Source: Mycolicibacterium peregrinum (GTDB taxonomy: Bacteria > Actinomycetota > Actinomycetes > Mycobacteriales > Mycobacteriaceae). From it: DNA of 64,000 bases. The notes below the pieces were generated by a model, which was given only the letters and a program-made list of their open reading frames with translations, had not been told where the DNA came from and made no database searches. Below, one piece after another: positions 54,626 to 63,301 of this stretch. Both the position numbers and the translations under genes were made by a program. The stretch's first letter is position 1; every line of letters starts with the position of its first letter. The stretch lies in assembly GCF_001665785.1 (NCBI RefSeq), contig NZ_LZSO01000012.1:310001-374000 (forward strand), given 5' to 3'.

Positions 54626-55882
54626 ATGCCTGAAGTCGTATTCCCGCTCGACTCGACCAAGAAGTTCACCGATCAGGAGAAGCTGGGCCACAACCGGTGG
54701 CACCCCGACATCCCGGCCGCGGTGACGGTCAAACAGGGCGACTCCTTCCGGGTCCACTGTCGCGAGTGGTTCGACGGCGCGATCGTCAACGACGACTCGG
54801 CCGACGACATCCTCAACGCCCCGCTGACCACGGTGCACGTGCTCTCCGGGCCGATCGCCGTCGAGGGCGCCAAGCCCGGCGACCTGCTGATCGTCGACAT
54901 CCTCGACGTCGGTCCGATCCCGCAGGAGGACTCCGGGCCGCTGGCCGGCCAGGGCTGGGGCTACACGGGCATCTTCCCCAAGCTCAACGGTGGCGGGTTC
55001 CTGACCGATCAGTTCCCGGACGCCTACAAGGCGATCTGGGACTTCTCCGGCCAGAAGGCCACCTCACGCCATGTGCCGCACGTGGAGTTCACCGGCATCG
55101 TGCATCCCGGGTTGATGGGCACCGCGCCCTCGACTGGGCTGCTCGAGAAGTGGAACACGCGCGAGGCCGCACTGATCGCGACGGACCCCGACCGGGTGCC
55201 GCCGCTCGCCCTGCCGCCGGAGCCGCGCGACGCGATTCTGGGCGGGCTGACCGGGGACGCGTTCACCAAGGCCGCCGCCGAGGCTGCCCGCACCGCGCCG
55301 CCGCGCGAGAACGGCGGCAACCAGGACATCAAGAACCTCACCAAGGGCAGCCGGGTGTTCTATCCGGTGTACGTCGACGGAGCGAACCTCTCGGTGGGGG
55401 ACCTGCATTTCTCGCAGGGCGACGGTGAGATCACCTTCTGCGGTGCCATCGAGATGGGCGGCTTCATCGACCTGCGCGTCGACGTGATCCTCGGCGGCAT
55501 GGAGACCTACGGGGTGAGCGAGAACGCCATATTCATGCCGGGCAACACCGATCCGCAGTACTCCGAATGGATCGCATTCTCCGGCACCTCGGTCACCCTC
55601 GACGGTGAGCAGCGCTACCTGGACTCGCACCTGTCCTACCAGCGGGCCTGCCTGCACGCGATCGAATATCTGACGAAATTCGGTTACAGCCCCGAGCAGG
55701 CGTACCTGCTGCTGGGCGCCGCGCCCATCGAGGGACGGTTGTCCGGCGTCGTCGACATCCCGAATGCCTGTGCGACGGTGTACATCCCGACAGCCATCTT
55801 CGATTTCCCGGTCGCGCCGTCGGCCTCGGGACCAGTGAAGATCGACCCGGGTATGGGGGCCCCGCACTCGTCGTTCGGCTGA
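54626..55882 (+). CDS. fmdA: Formamidase/acetamidase
   Basis: A 418-residue amidase of the FmdA/AmdA family, which hydrolyses formamide or acetamide to ammonia and the acid. The N-terminal block GHNRWHPDIPAAVTVKQGDS, the central VEFTGIVHPGLMGTAPS and the later GDLHFSQGDGEITFCGAIEMGG are family features. A strong AAGGAGGAT precedes the ATG. With FmdB upstream and a candidate operator 111 bases before fmdB, it forms the last transcription unit of the cluster and would release ammonia from an amide produced by it. Confidence 0.88.
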   Translation: MPEVVFPLDSTKKFTDQEKLGHNRWHPDIPAAVTVKQGDSFRVHCREWFDGAIVNDDSADDILNAPLTTVHVLSGPIAVEGAKPGDLLIVDILDVGPIPQEDSGPLAGQGWGYTGIFPKLNGGGFLTDQFPDAYKAIWDFSGQKATSRHVPHVEFTGIVHPGLMGTAPSTGLLEKWNTREAALIATDPDRVPPLALPPEPRDAILGGLTGDAFTKAAAEAARTAPPRENGGNQDIKNLTKGSRVFYPVYVDGANLSVGDLHFSQGDGEITFCGAIEMGGFIDLRVDVILGGMETYGVSENAIFMPGNTDPQYSEWIAFSGTSVTLDGEQRYLDSHLSYQRACLHAIEYLTKFGYSPEQAYLLLGAAPIEGRLSGVVDIPNACATVYIPTAIFDFPVAPSASGPVKIDPGMGAPHSSFG

Positions 55883-55983
55883 CCGCGCACGTATATCCTC
55901 GTCACCGGACCCCGATTCCGCTGCGCCGGTGCGGCACGGTCGGTGGACCGTAAACAGTCGGGGAGGGCTGAAAGGATCGAGCA

Positions 55984-57561
55984 ATGACGCCGCCTCCTGG
56001 TGCCTCGCGCCTCGGCACCCGGTTCGGACCCTACGAGCTGAAATCGCTGATCGGTGTCGGTGGAATGGGCGAGGTGTACCGCGCCTACGACACGGTCAAG
56101 GAACGCATGGTGGCCGTCAAGCTGCTACGCACCGAGATCGCCGCCGACGCGAGCTTCCAGGAGCGGTTCCGGCGTGAGTCGCGCGTGGCGGCCCGGCTGC
56201 AGGAACCCCACGTCATCCCGGTACACGATTTCGGCGAGATCGACGGCGTCCTGTACATCGACATGCGCCTCGTCGAGGGCGCCAGCGTCAAGGAACTGCT
56301 GCGGTCGGGCGGCCCGCTCACCCCGGAACGGGCCACTGCCATCGTCGCCCAGGTGGCTGCCGCGCTGGACGCCGCGCACGCCGACGGCCTGGTGCACCGC
56401 GACATCAAGCCGGAGAACGTACTGCTGACCCCGGACGACTTCGCCTATCTGGTGGATTTCGGAATCGCCCACGTCGGGGGTGAGGCCAGCGTCACCATGA
56501 CAGGCGTGCTGATCGGGTCGAGCGCCTACATGGCGCCCGAGAGATTCTCCGGAGGTCCGGTCGGACCGGCCGCCGACGTCTATGCCCTGACCTGCCTGCT
56601 CTACGAGATGATGATCGGCAGGCCGCCGTACGAGGCCGGTGATCTGCGCCAGCTGATGAGCGCCCACATGTTCTCCCCGGCGCCCCGACCGAGCATCATG
56701 CGTCGCGGCATACCGCGGGCATTCGACGAGGTCGTCGCCAAAGGCATGGCCAAAGACGCGGTCGACCGCTACTCCAGTGCCGGGGAACTGGCCAAGGCCG
56801 CCCGCGCTGCCACGACGTCCGGTCCCTCGACAGCGCCTTCGCCACCACCGGTGCCGCCCGCTCCTGCTCCCGCGCCACCACCGCTACCGTCACCGACCCC
56901 GCCACCTCCGGTCCCCACACAGTCGCATCCGCCGGGCACCCGAGAGTTCTCGTCGATCTACCCGAACCCGGATCACACCGGCTTCACGCCGTACCCGCCG
57001 GCGCCGCCCGCGCCTCAACCGCCGCAGGCTCCGGCCCGCAAGCCGCGGTTCAGCCGGACCCAACTGATTTTGATCGTGGCGTCCGTCGGCTTGTTCGGAA
57101 TCGCCGCGGTGCTGGCCGCAGTGTTGGCGAGCGGCGGCGACAGCTCCTCCACGCACGAGACGCTGACCGCGCCGACCCCACCGGACACCACGCGCGAGTC
57201 GCCGACGACGACCACCACGGCCGGCTCGGCGACCGCCAACGTCAGTGGTACCGACGAACAGGGCTTCATCAATCACACCGCGCGCTGCGTCGAGGGGACC
57301 ACCCCGGCTGCCGTGATCCGGACGGCGTCGTCGCTGGCGGTCATCTGCCAGAATGGCCCCGATTCCTTCTCCTACCGCGGTGAGCGGCTCAGTGACGGCG
57401 CCAATCTCCAGATCCCCACGGCCGAGCGCTCCGGAAACGGATTCGTGGCCACCAATCCCGCTGACGGTGCCCGCTACGAGGTTGGTCCCGACGGACTCAC
57501 CATCAGCAGCTACGGCCACGTCGATTCGTCAGAACCGCCCCTGGAGTACGGCGAGCGCTGA
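55984..57561 (+). CDS. Transmembrane Ser/Thr protein kinase (Pkn type)
   Basis: A 525-residue receptor-like kinase. The kinase domain (residues about 15-275) has the Gly-rich loop GVGGMGEVYRA, the Lys in VAVKLL, catalytic Asp140 in HRDIKPEN, then DFG and APE. A Pro-rich juxtamembrane linker (residues about 280-355) leads to one membrane helix (359-382), with a short extracellular domain after it carrying two cysteines (TARCVEG, AVICQNG). The extracellular domain is not one I recognise. The 3' end overlaps, antisense, the end of the broken adenylyl cyclase frame. Confidence 0.9.
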   Translation: MTPPPGASRLGTRFGPYELKSLIGVGGMGEVYRAYDTVKERMVAVKLLRTEIAADASFQERFRRESRVAARLQEPHVIPVHDFGEIDGVLYIDMRLVEGASVKELLRSGGPLTPERATAIVAQVAAALDAAHADGLVHRDIKPENVLLTPDDFAYLVDFGIAHVGGEASVTMTGVLIGSSAYMAPERFSGGPVGPAADVYALTCLLYEMMIGRPPYEAGDLRQLMSAHMFSPAPRPSIMRRGIPRAFDEVVAKGMAKDAVDRYSSAGELAKAARAATTSGPSTAPSPPPVPPAPAPAPPPLPSPTPPPPVPTQSHPPGTREFSSIYPNPDHTGFTPYPPAPPAPQPPQAPARKPRFSRTQLILIVASVGLFGIAAVLAAVLASGGDSSSTHETLTAPTPPDTTRESPTTTTTAGSATANVSGTDEQGFINHTARCVEGTTPAAVIRTASSLAVICQNGPDSFSYRGERLSDGANLQIPTAERSGNGFVATNPADGARYEVGPDGLTISSYGHVDSSEPPLEYGER

Positions 57562-59122
57562 CACGCCGGGGCGTACACGGCCACCGGGTTGGTCTTACCC
57601 TTGAGAGCCAACCCGGGACGGGCCTCGAAACGACCTTGGTCCCTGGTGAGTTGGCTCAACGTGGCGCCCGTGAGCAGCACGGTGTCGCCGGTCTGGCGGG
57701 TCGCGGTCTCCACCCGGGAGGCGATGTTCACCGCGTCACCTATCACGGAGAATTCCAAACGTCCTGCGCCACCGACATTTCCGGCTACCACCGGCCCGGA
57801 GTTCAGTCCCACGCCCACCGACAGCGTGCCGCTGAACTCGTCGTGCACGGCGGCGGCGATCTGCAGCGCCGCACCCAGGGCGTCGTCAGCGTGCCGATCC
57901 TGGTGCCGGGGCGCACCGAAACGGCCATCAGACCGTCGCCTGCGTACTTGTCCACGTGGCCGCCGTGGTCGTGCACGATCGGGACGATTCGCTCGAACAG
58001 CCGGTTGAGCGTTGTGACCACCTCGGTGGGCTGCAACTGTTCGGCAAGCGTGGTGAATCCGCGGACGTCGACGAACATCAGCGTGACGTCCACCTCCTGG
58101 GCCTCCACCGATCCGGCGGCGCACAGAATGTGTTCGGCCACATCGCGATCCACATAGGTGCCGAAGGTATGACGGATGCGCTCGCGTTCGGCCAGGCCCG
58201 CCGTCATCGTGTTGAAACCGGCTTGCAGGCGCCCGATCTCGCTGGCGTCGTCGACCTCGACCCGCGCACCGAAATCACCGGCCTGCACCTGGGCCAGAGC
58301 CCGGCGCAGCGCGGTGACCCGTTCGGTGACCGAACGGATGGCGATCAGGATCGCGAACAGCCCGACGACGATCGCCACCGCCACCAGGATCAGGATCGCC
58401 GCGAACGTGCGTTGGGCGCGGAAACCGACGTCGGCCAGATAGCCCACAGCCAATACCGCCACCCCGAACAACGGAACCCCGGTCGCCAACAGCCAGGCCA
58501 TCATCAGCCTGCGTCCGATCGTCGGCCCGAACCGTCGGTCCGGGGTGGCGCCGTCGAGGGCACGAGCCGACACCGGCCGCATCACCCGCTCGACGATCAG
58601 GTACCAGACCGCGCTTGTCGAGATACCGCCCAGCGCCACCACACTGAAGATGTACACCGCGGTGGACACCTGCTGACTGAGCGCCAGCGACCCGAAGATC
58701 ACGGCGCCGACACCCCACACCGCAGCCGACAACCGCACCGCCTCCCCGGAGGCGCCCAACGTCATCCGCTGCTCCTTCGGGGTGGGCGCGCGGCCTTCGC
58801 TGAGCCAGGCGGTTCCGGCGGTGAACCGGTGGCGCCGGACCCGCATCATCACCGGGACCGCGACGGCCAGGAACACGATCAGTACGGTGCCGCCGCGCAT
58901 CAGCAGGCGCTGGGTGTCGGCCGGGCTCAACACGATGGGAGCAGCGAAGGCCAGGAACGCGCCGACTATCCCGCCGCCTCCGGCGCCGACCATGGCCGCA
59001 CTGCGCACCCAGCGCTTGAAGGTCTGATCCCGAAGTGCGGCCCCGGCGTCGCGGGGGATGACGTCGGAGGCGACCGCGACGGGCGCCCTGAGGTGGGTCA
59101 GGCCGTTCACGGTGGCGTCCAT
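57510..59122 (-). pseudogene. Class III adenylyl cyclase (6TM-HAMP), frameshifted
   Basis: A membrane cyclase in the style of M. tuberculosis Rv1318c-Rv1320c: six helices, a HAMP region (RSVTERVTALRRALAQVQAG) and a cyclase domain with VDVRGFTT (metal Asp) and KYAGDGLMAV. Directly after that, the frame is lost: the rest (FGAPRHQ, then SGPVVAGNVG, FSVIGDAVNIASRVE) continues in another frame. The break is at about 57920-57922, where one base is missing in GCCGTTTCGG (relatives read GCC GTN TTC GG). If one base is restored, the catalytic set is complete. It is either a true pseudogene or a sequencing error. I start it at the ATG 59120-59122. Confidence 0.82.
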
Positions 59123-59274
59123 GAGCTGAGCTTGCGCGCGTAACCAGAGCGGTCGATAGCGTAGTCGGCTACCTGCTTTCCGGTAGGAGTGCAAACCCGT
59201 GGGCACTCCCACAGCCCTCTAGTCTGGGATCGGAGGCACGAACCGGACCGCACGAACGGAGCAAGGGGACGCAC

Positions 59275-60102
59275 ATGAAGGTAGTGCTCGGTTATGACGG
59301 GTCGCTGGCGGCCAATGCGGCGATCAACAGCGGTGCTTCGCTGTTCCCGGCAGCCGATGCGGTGGTCGTCTATCTGTGCACGCCGCCGTTCGGCAGCAAG
59401 GGACTGCGCGCCCGGCTGCGGCACTCGGCACGCAATGTCGACGAGCTGATCGATCTCGTCGACAGCGAAAGTGAGGGTGAGGCCGCGCGACTGGTCGACA
59501 CCGGCGTGATCCTCGCCCGGGCAGCCGGCTGGAATCCCGAGCCGTTGGTCAAGCGGACCTGGGCAGGAGAGGGCCTCGGGCTGGCGCAGGTGGCCGAACA
59601 ACTCGAACCCGACGTGCTGATCGTCGGCGCCCGAGGCGCAGGCGCGAGCGACTCGAAGCTGGGCAGCGTCTCGGATCTGGTGGTGCACCACGCACCCCGT
59701 GCGGTGCTCGTGGTGTCGCAGAACATGATCTCGGCCGAATACGAGGCGGTGGCCGACGGGCCGGTCGTGGTCGGAGTCGACGGCTCGAAGGGATCCGACC
59801 GGGCGCTTGCCACCGCCGGCGCGCTGTTCCCCGGCCGCGAGGTGGTCTCGGTCGGGGTGGACGACGGTGGCGCGGTCGACGTGGCTGCCGCCCAACCCGG
59901 GCACCGCGTGCCCAGGTTCCGCGGATCCGGCGCCGGTGCCACGGCCGACGCGCTCGTGGCGTTTGCCGAAGACCAACGGGCCGGTGTCGTGGTCGTCGGC
60001 TCGCGCGGGCGATCGGCGCTGAAGAAGGTGCTGTTGGGCAGTGTGGCGGCAGCGACGCTGCAGCGCACGTACCGGCCGGTCCTGGTGGTGCCGGGCGGCT
60101 AG
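59275..60102 (+). CDS. Universal stress protein, tandem UspA domains
   Basis: A 275-residue protein with two UspA domains. ATP-binding motifs are GARGAGASDSKLGSVSD in the first and GSRGRSALKKVLLGSVAAAT in the second, both fitting G-x2-G-x9-G-S/T. It starts MKVVLGYDGSLAANAAI, and the second half opens with VVVGVDGSKGSDRAL. In mycobacteria many such proteins bind ATP or cAMP; a cAMP link with the neighbouring cyclase is only suggestive. The stop overlaps the convergent FMN reductase gene by four bases. Confidence 0.88.
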   Translation: MKVVLGYDGSLAANAAINSGASLFPAADAVVVYLCTPPFGSKGLRARLRHSARNVDELIDLVDSESEGEAARLVDTGVILARAAGWNPEPLVKRTWAGEGLGLAQVAEQLEPDVLIVGARGAGASDSKLGSVSDLVVHHAPRAVLVVSQNMISAEYEAVADGPVVVGVDGSKGSDRALATAGALFPGREVVSVGVDDGGAVDVAAAQPGHRVPRFRGSGAGATADALVAFAEDQRAGVVVVGSRGRSALKKVLLGSVAAATLQRTYRPVLVVPGG

Positions 60103-60740
60103 CAGCCCACCGGATCCCAGACCTTGTTCGACCGCGGTGTGGTCAGTCGGTAGTCGGTGACCCTGATGTCGAACAACCGGGCACCCAGATCCCGCGCGCG
60201 GGACAGGGGATCGGTTGGATCGCAGGCGATTTCGCCACGGCTGTTGGCGTTGCCGACCACGACCCCGGCGAGGCTCTGGTCGAGATACCGGGTCAATTCC
60301 TGGAATTGGGCGATGACGCCTGCCGTCGCCCCGACATAGCTCTCCTCGCAGGAGATCAGCACACCGACGGTCTTGTCGGTGATGCCGTCCACGACCTGCT
60401 CCTGTTGGGGCGCACTGTTGGCGGTGTAGCAGAACAGTCGGTCGAAGACCGTCTTGAGCCGCGCGGGCATGCCGTAGAAGTACAGCGGCATCGCGTAGAT
60501 GATGCCGTCGGCGGGCAACATCTTGTCGAGGAGCAGAGACTCGTAACGGTCGTCGAGCGAGCAGAAGCCGGCTGCCGTCCGGCAACTCCTGCAGTTGTCG
60601 AGCATGCGGTCGACATATTGGTCGAGAAACACGTGTTCGACTTCGTGGCCCGCCGATTCCGCACCCGCACAGGCGGCCTCGGCGAGCAAGTGGGAATTGC
60701 CGTCTTCGCGCGGGCTCGCGCTGATCACCAGAACTTTCAT
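60099..60740 (-). CDS. NADPH-dependent FMN reductase / flavodoxin-like oxidoreductase
   Basis: A 213-residue flavodoxin-fold protein. The FMN loop is SASPREDGNSHLL (residues 7-19), and a second flavin contact is MPLYFYGMPARLKTVFDRLF. A Cys-rich segment (NCRSCRTAAGFC, three Cys) follows the first loop, as in the iron-sulfur-flavoprotein-like subgroup. Its start overlaps the lacI stop by four bases, so it is transcribed with the LacI regulator and probably serves the pathway in the divergent operon. The electron acceptor is unknown. Confidence 0.82.
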   Translation of the reverse strand: MKVLVISASPREDGNSHLLAEAACAGAESAGHEVEHVFLDQYVDRMLDNCRSCRTAAGFCSLDDRYESLLLDKMLPADGIIYAMPLYFYGMPARLKTVFDRLFCYTANSAPQQEQVVDGITDKTVGVLISCEESYVGATAGVIAQFQELTRYLDQSLAGVVVGNANSRGEIACDPTDPLSRARDLGARLFDIRVTDYRLTTPRSNKVWDPVGC

Positions 60741-61783
60741 CGACTCTCTTCCGTGGCTGTAGACGCGCGCACCACCACGCGCGTCGGGATCATGGTTCGC
60801 GTGCTTTCCAACGGTGGCAGTTGGCAGTCGGGATCCTTTCGTGCAATCAAATCGGTGAGGCTTTCCACTGCCCGTGCCCCGATGTCTCTGGGGTGCAGGA
60901 AGACTCCGGTCACCGGCGGATTGGTGACCCGCAGAATCGAGCTGTCGACTGCGCTGGCCAGCGCCAGCTCGCCTGGCACCGACACTCCCGCTTCGCGGGC
61001 GGCGTCCAGCAGCGCGATAGCGCATTCATCGGAGCTCGTGTAGATGGCATCGGCGGGGGAGGGGCCGTTTCGCAGGGACGCCAGTGCCTTACCCATCTCG
61101 GTCGGTGACGCCTCGGCCACCGCGATCGCCGCAGGCCGGACGTTGTTGGCGTTGCACCATTCCCCATAGGCGTGCTGAATGTCGCGGATGTACGACCGCG
61201 ACGTGGTGTCGGTGATGATGGCGGGCTGTGAACGTCCCTGGGCGGCAAAGTGTTCGAAGATCTCGCGGGCGGCCGCCTCGTGATCGTTGTCGACGACGAA
61301 GCAGGGCCGGCCCGCCGCGACCACAGGTTCACCGGTGGTCACCACCGGGTACTGGTCCGCGAACGATGACTGCAGGAACTGCTCGGAGCCCTTCGGGTCG
61401 ACGATGATCATGCCGTCGACCCCGAAGCTGCGGATCGACGATGCGTCGACGCCGGGTGACACGACGACGAGTGCGTACTTCGCGTCGGTGGCGGCTGCCG
61501 CGGCCCCGTTGATCAACTCCAGGAAGTACTCCGACTCGGACTTCGGCAGCAGTGCGGCGCCGCGCCCCTTCGTGTCGAGGTCGGGCATCTGGATCGCGAT
61601 GATCCGGCTGCGGCGCGTGACCAGTTGCTGGGCGTGGGCACTGGCGGTGTAGCCGAGCCGCTGGGCGACCTCCAGCACTCGGTCCCTCGTCTCCGGTGCG
61701 ACGCGACCGCGCCCGTTGAGCACGTGCGACACGGTCGTCGGGGACACGTTGGCGTAGCGCGCCACGTCCTTGATGTTCGCCAC
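60737..61783 (-). CDS. LacI-family transcriptional regulator
   Basis: A 348-residue LacI-type protein. The DNA-binding helix-turn-helix occupies residues 1-24 (IKDVARYANVSPTTVSHVLN), a hinge helix follows (RVLEVAQRLGYTAS), and the rest is a periplasmic-binding-protein-like ligand domain. I chose the GTG at 61781-61783, preceded by GGAG, since the longer frame adds non-family residues. Two near-identical palindromes (61888-61899 and 61978-61989) lie between it and the divergent DUF1116 operon and are its probable operators. Confidence 0.87.
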   Translation of the reverse strand: MANIKDVARYANVSPTTVSHVLNGRGRVAPETRDRVLEVAQRLGYTASAHAQQLVTRRSRIIAIQMPDLDTKGRGAALLPKSESEYFLELINGAAAAATDAKYALVVVSPGVDASSIRSFGVDGMIIVDPKGSEQFLQSSFADQYPVVTTGEPVVAAGRPCFVVDNDHEAAAREIFEHFAAQGRSQPAIITDTTSRSYIRDIQHAYGEWCNANNVRPAAIAVAEASPTEMGKALASLRNGPSPADAIYTSSDECAIALLDAAREAGVSVPGELALASAVDSSILRVTNPPVTGVFLHPRDIGARAVESLTDLIARKDPDCQLPPLESTRTMIPTRVVVRASTATEESR

Positions 61784-61887
61784 TGCGCTGCTCCATCTCT
61801 CGGTCCGCAGACCTGTTGTGCTCGCGATCACATTTGACTCTTGACCCGTCGTGAGTCACTGCGCTACGGTTCCATACCAGCACACGC

Positions 61888-61899
61888 CAAAACGTTTTG
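61888..61899. promoter_or_regulatory. LacI operator copy 1
   Basis: CAAAACGTTTTG is a perfect 12-bp palindrome within GCCAAAACGTTTTGTCA. The shared 17-base block recurs 90 bases downstream with a single C/G difference. It is 105 bases upstream of lacI. Confidence 0.72.
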
Positions 61900-61902
61900 T
61901 CA

Positions 61903-61949
61903 AACCGGGTTTCCGATCAGGATAAAGATCTGCCACAGGAAACCCGGTT
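61903..61949. repeat. 12-bp inverted repeat between the two LacI operators
   Basis: AACCGGGTTTCC (61903-61914) and its exact complement GGAAACCCGGTT (61938-61949) are separated by 23 bases. Each arm also contains a small odd-length dyad, AAACC-N-GGTTT, imperfect at one end of the second copy. It could be a second pair of operators for another regulator, or form a hairpin in the divergent transcript. Confidence 0.55.
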
Positions 61950-61977
61950 GGCGTGTCGCATGCTGGCCATCAATTGC

Positions 61978-61989
61978 CAAAAGGTTTTG
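61978..61989. promoter_or_regulatory. LacI operator copy 2
   Basis: CAAAAGGTTTTG lies in GCCAAAAGGTTTTGTCA, matching copy 1 but for one central base. It is 44 bases upstream of the DUF1116 start, placed to block its transcription. The 90-base spacing between copies would permit looping by a LacI-type protein. Confidence 0.7.
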
Positions 61990-62032
61990 TCATGGTCAGA
62001 TATTCCGTCGGATCCAGGGAAGGGACGACCGC

Positions 62033-63301
62033 ATGAGTCCAACCGCTCAACCGCCCGTGGCCATCACGGACGCGAACACCGCCGCGTTGGCGAACCTGTT
62101 CAACGCCGAACCGCAGCTGACCAGGGTCCGCCCGGCGATCGAGGCGGTCGCCGGGATGCGCCGGGATCTCGTCCTCACCTCGGGGCCGTCCCTGCCGTTC
62201 GCCGCCTACACCGGTGGCCAGCGCGACGGCCTGCTCGGGGCCGCGATCTACGAGGGTTTCGCCACCGACCGCGCCGGCGCCGAACGGGCCTTCGAGCGTG
62301 GCGAGGTCACCGTCGCCGGCTGTCAGACCCTCGGTGTGGTCGGATCGCTGGCAGGGGTGACGACTGCGTCGATGCCTGTTCTCGTCGTCGAAGATGCGGG
62401 CACCGGCAACCGGGGCTACTGCACGCTGTACGAGGGCGACACCGCCGACCGGCTCAACTACGGCACCTACAGCGACGCGACCCGCGTCAACCTGGACTTC
62501 CTGCGTGACCACGTGGGGCCGGCGCTGGACCGGGCGGTGCGAGCGCACGGCGGCGTCCCGCTCAAGCCGATCATTCAGCGGGCGCTGACCATGGGCGACG
62601 AACTGCACAGCCGCAACACCGCGGCGACGACACTGTTCACCCGCACGCTGCTGCCGGCGATCGCCGCGGCGAGCACCGAGGACGCTCGGGTGCTGGCCGA
62701 GTACCTCTCCGGCGGCGACTACTTCTTCCTTCGCCTTGCGATGGCTGCGGCGAAGGTGGCCGCCGATGCCATGCGGGGCGTTGCGGACAGCAGCCTGGTC
62801 ACGTCGATGGCGTTCTCCTGCAAGGAGTTCGGCATACAGGTGGCCGGTCTCGGGGACCGCTGGTTCTGCGGTCCGCTGCCCACCTTCGAGGCTGTGCGGC
62901 TGTACCCGGGGTTCACCGAGGACGACATGGAGTTCATGGGTGGGGAGAGCGTCATCACCGAGGTCGTCGGCCTCGGGGGTGTCGCGCAGGCCGCCGCCCT
63001 TCCGCTCCAACGTTCCAGCGGAGGCAATGCCGCGACCATGATCGCGCGCACGGTCCAGATGTACGACATCTGTGCCGGTGAACATCCAGACCTGCGCATC
63101 CCGGCCCTGGACTACCGGGGCACCCCCGTCGGATTCGACGTGCGGCGCATCGCCGCGACCGGCATAACTCCCTACCTCGACATCGGTATCGCCGGTGCCG
63201 GCGGCGGGCAGATCGGCGGCGGCGTGGCACGAGCGCCACTGCAGCCCTTCCTTCGAGCCTACGAAGCACTCACCCCCATCACAAAGGAGAGAAACGCATG
63301 A
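62033..63301 (+). CDS. DUF1116 (YlbE/YahG-type) protein
   Basis: A 422-residue protein of the DUF1116 family (PF06545). It has a typical opening LFNAEPQLTRVRPAIEAV and the conserved blocks SMPVLVVEDAGTGNRGYCTL, GDELHSRNTAATTLF, SLVTSMAFSCKEFGIQVAG and ALDYRGTPVGFDVRRIAATG. In E. coli, YlbE works with FdrA and YlbF in the oxamate transcarbamylase step of allantoin use, according to recent reports. Here no FdrA is visible, and the partner is a glutamine synthetase-like enzyme. I start at the ATG 62033, after AGGGAAGGG. The stop overlaps the next gene by four bases. Confidence 0.82.
   Translation: MSPTAQPPVAITDANTAALANLFNAEPQLTRVRPAIEAVAGMRRDLVLTSGPSLPFAAYTGGQRDGLLGAAIYEGFATDRAGAERAFERGEVTVAGCQTLGVVGSLAGVTTASMPVLVVEDAGTGNRGYCTLYEGDTADRLNYGTYSDATRVNLDFLRDHVGPALDRAVRAHGGVPLKPIIQRALTMGDELHSRNTAATTLFTRTLLPAIAAASTEDARVLAEYLSGGDYFFLRLAMAAAKVAADAMRGVADSSLVTSMAFSCKEFGIQVAGLGDRWFCGPLPTFEAVRLYPGFTEDDMEFMGGESVITEVVGLGGVAQAAALPLQRSSGGNAATMIARTVQMYDICAGEHPDLRIPALDYRGTPVGFDVRRIAATGITPYLDIGIAGAGGGQIGGGVARAPLQPFLRAYEALTPITKERNA

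Noticed and set aside
57803..57922. Cyclase frame continuing after the break as a real alternative C-terminus
   Set aside because: The continuing frame is Arg/Pro/Cys-rich without cyclase motifs, while the other frame restores the known domain.
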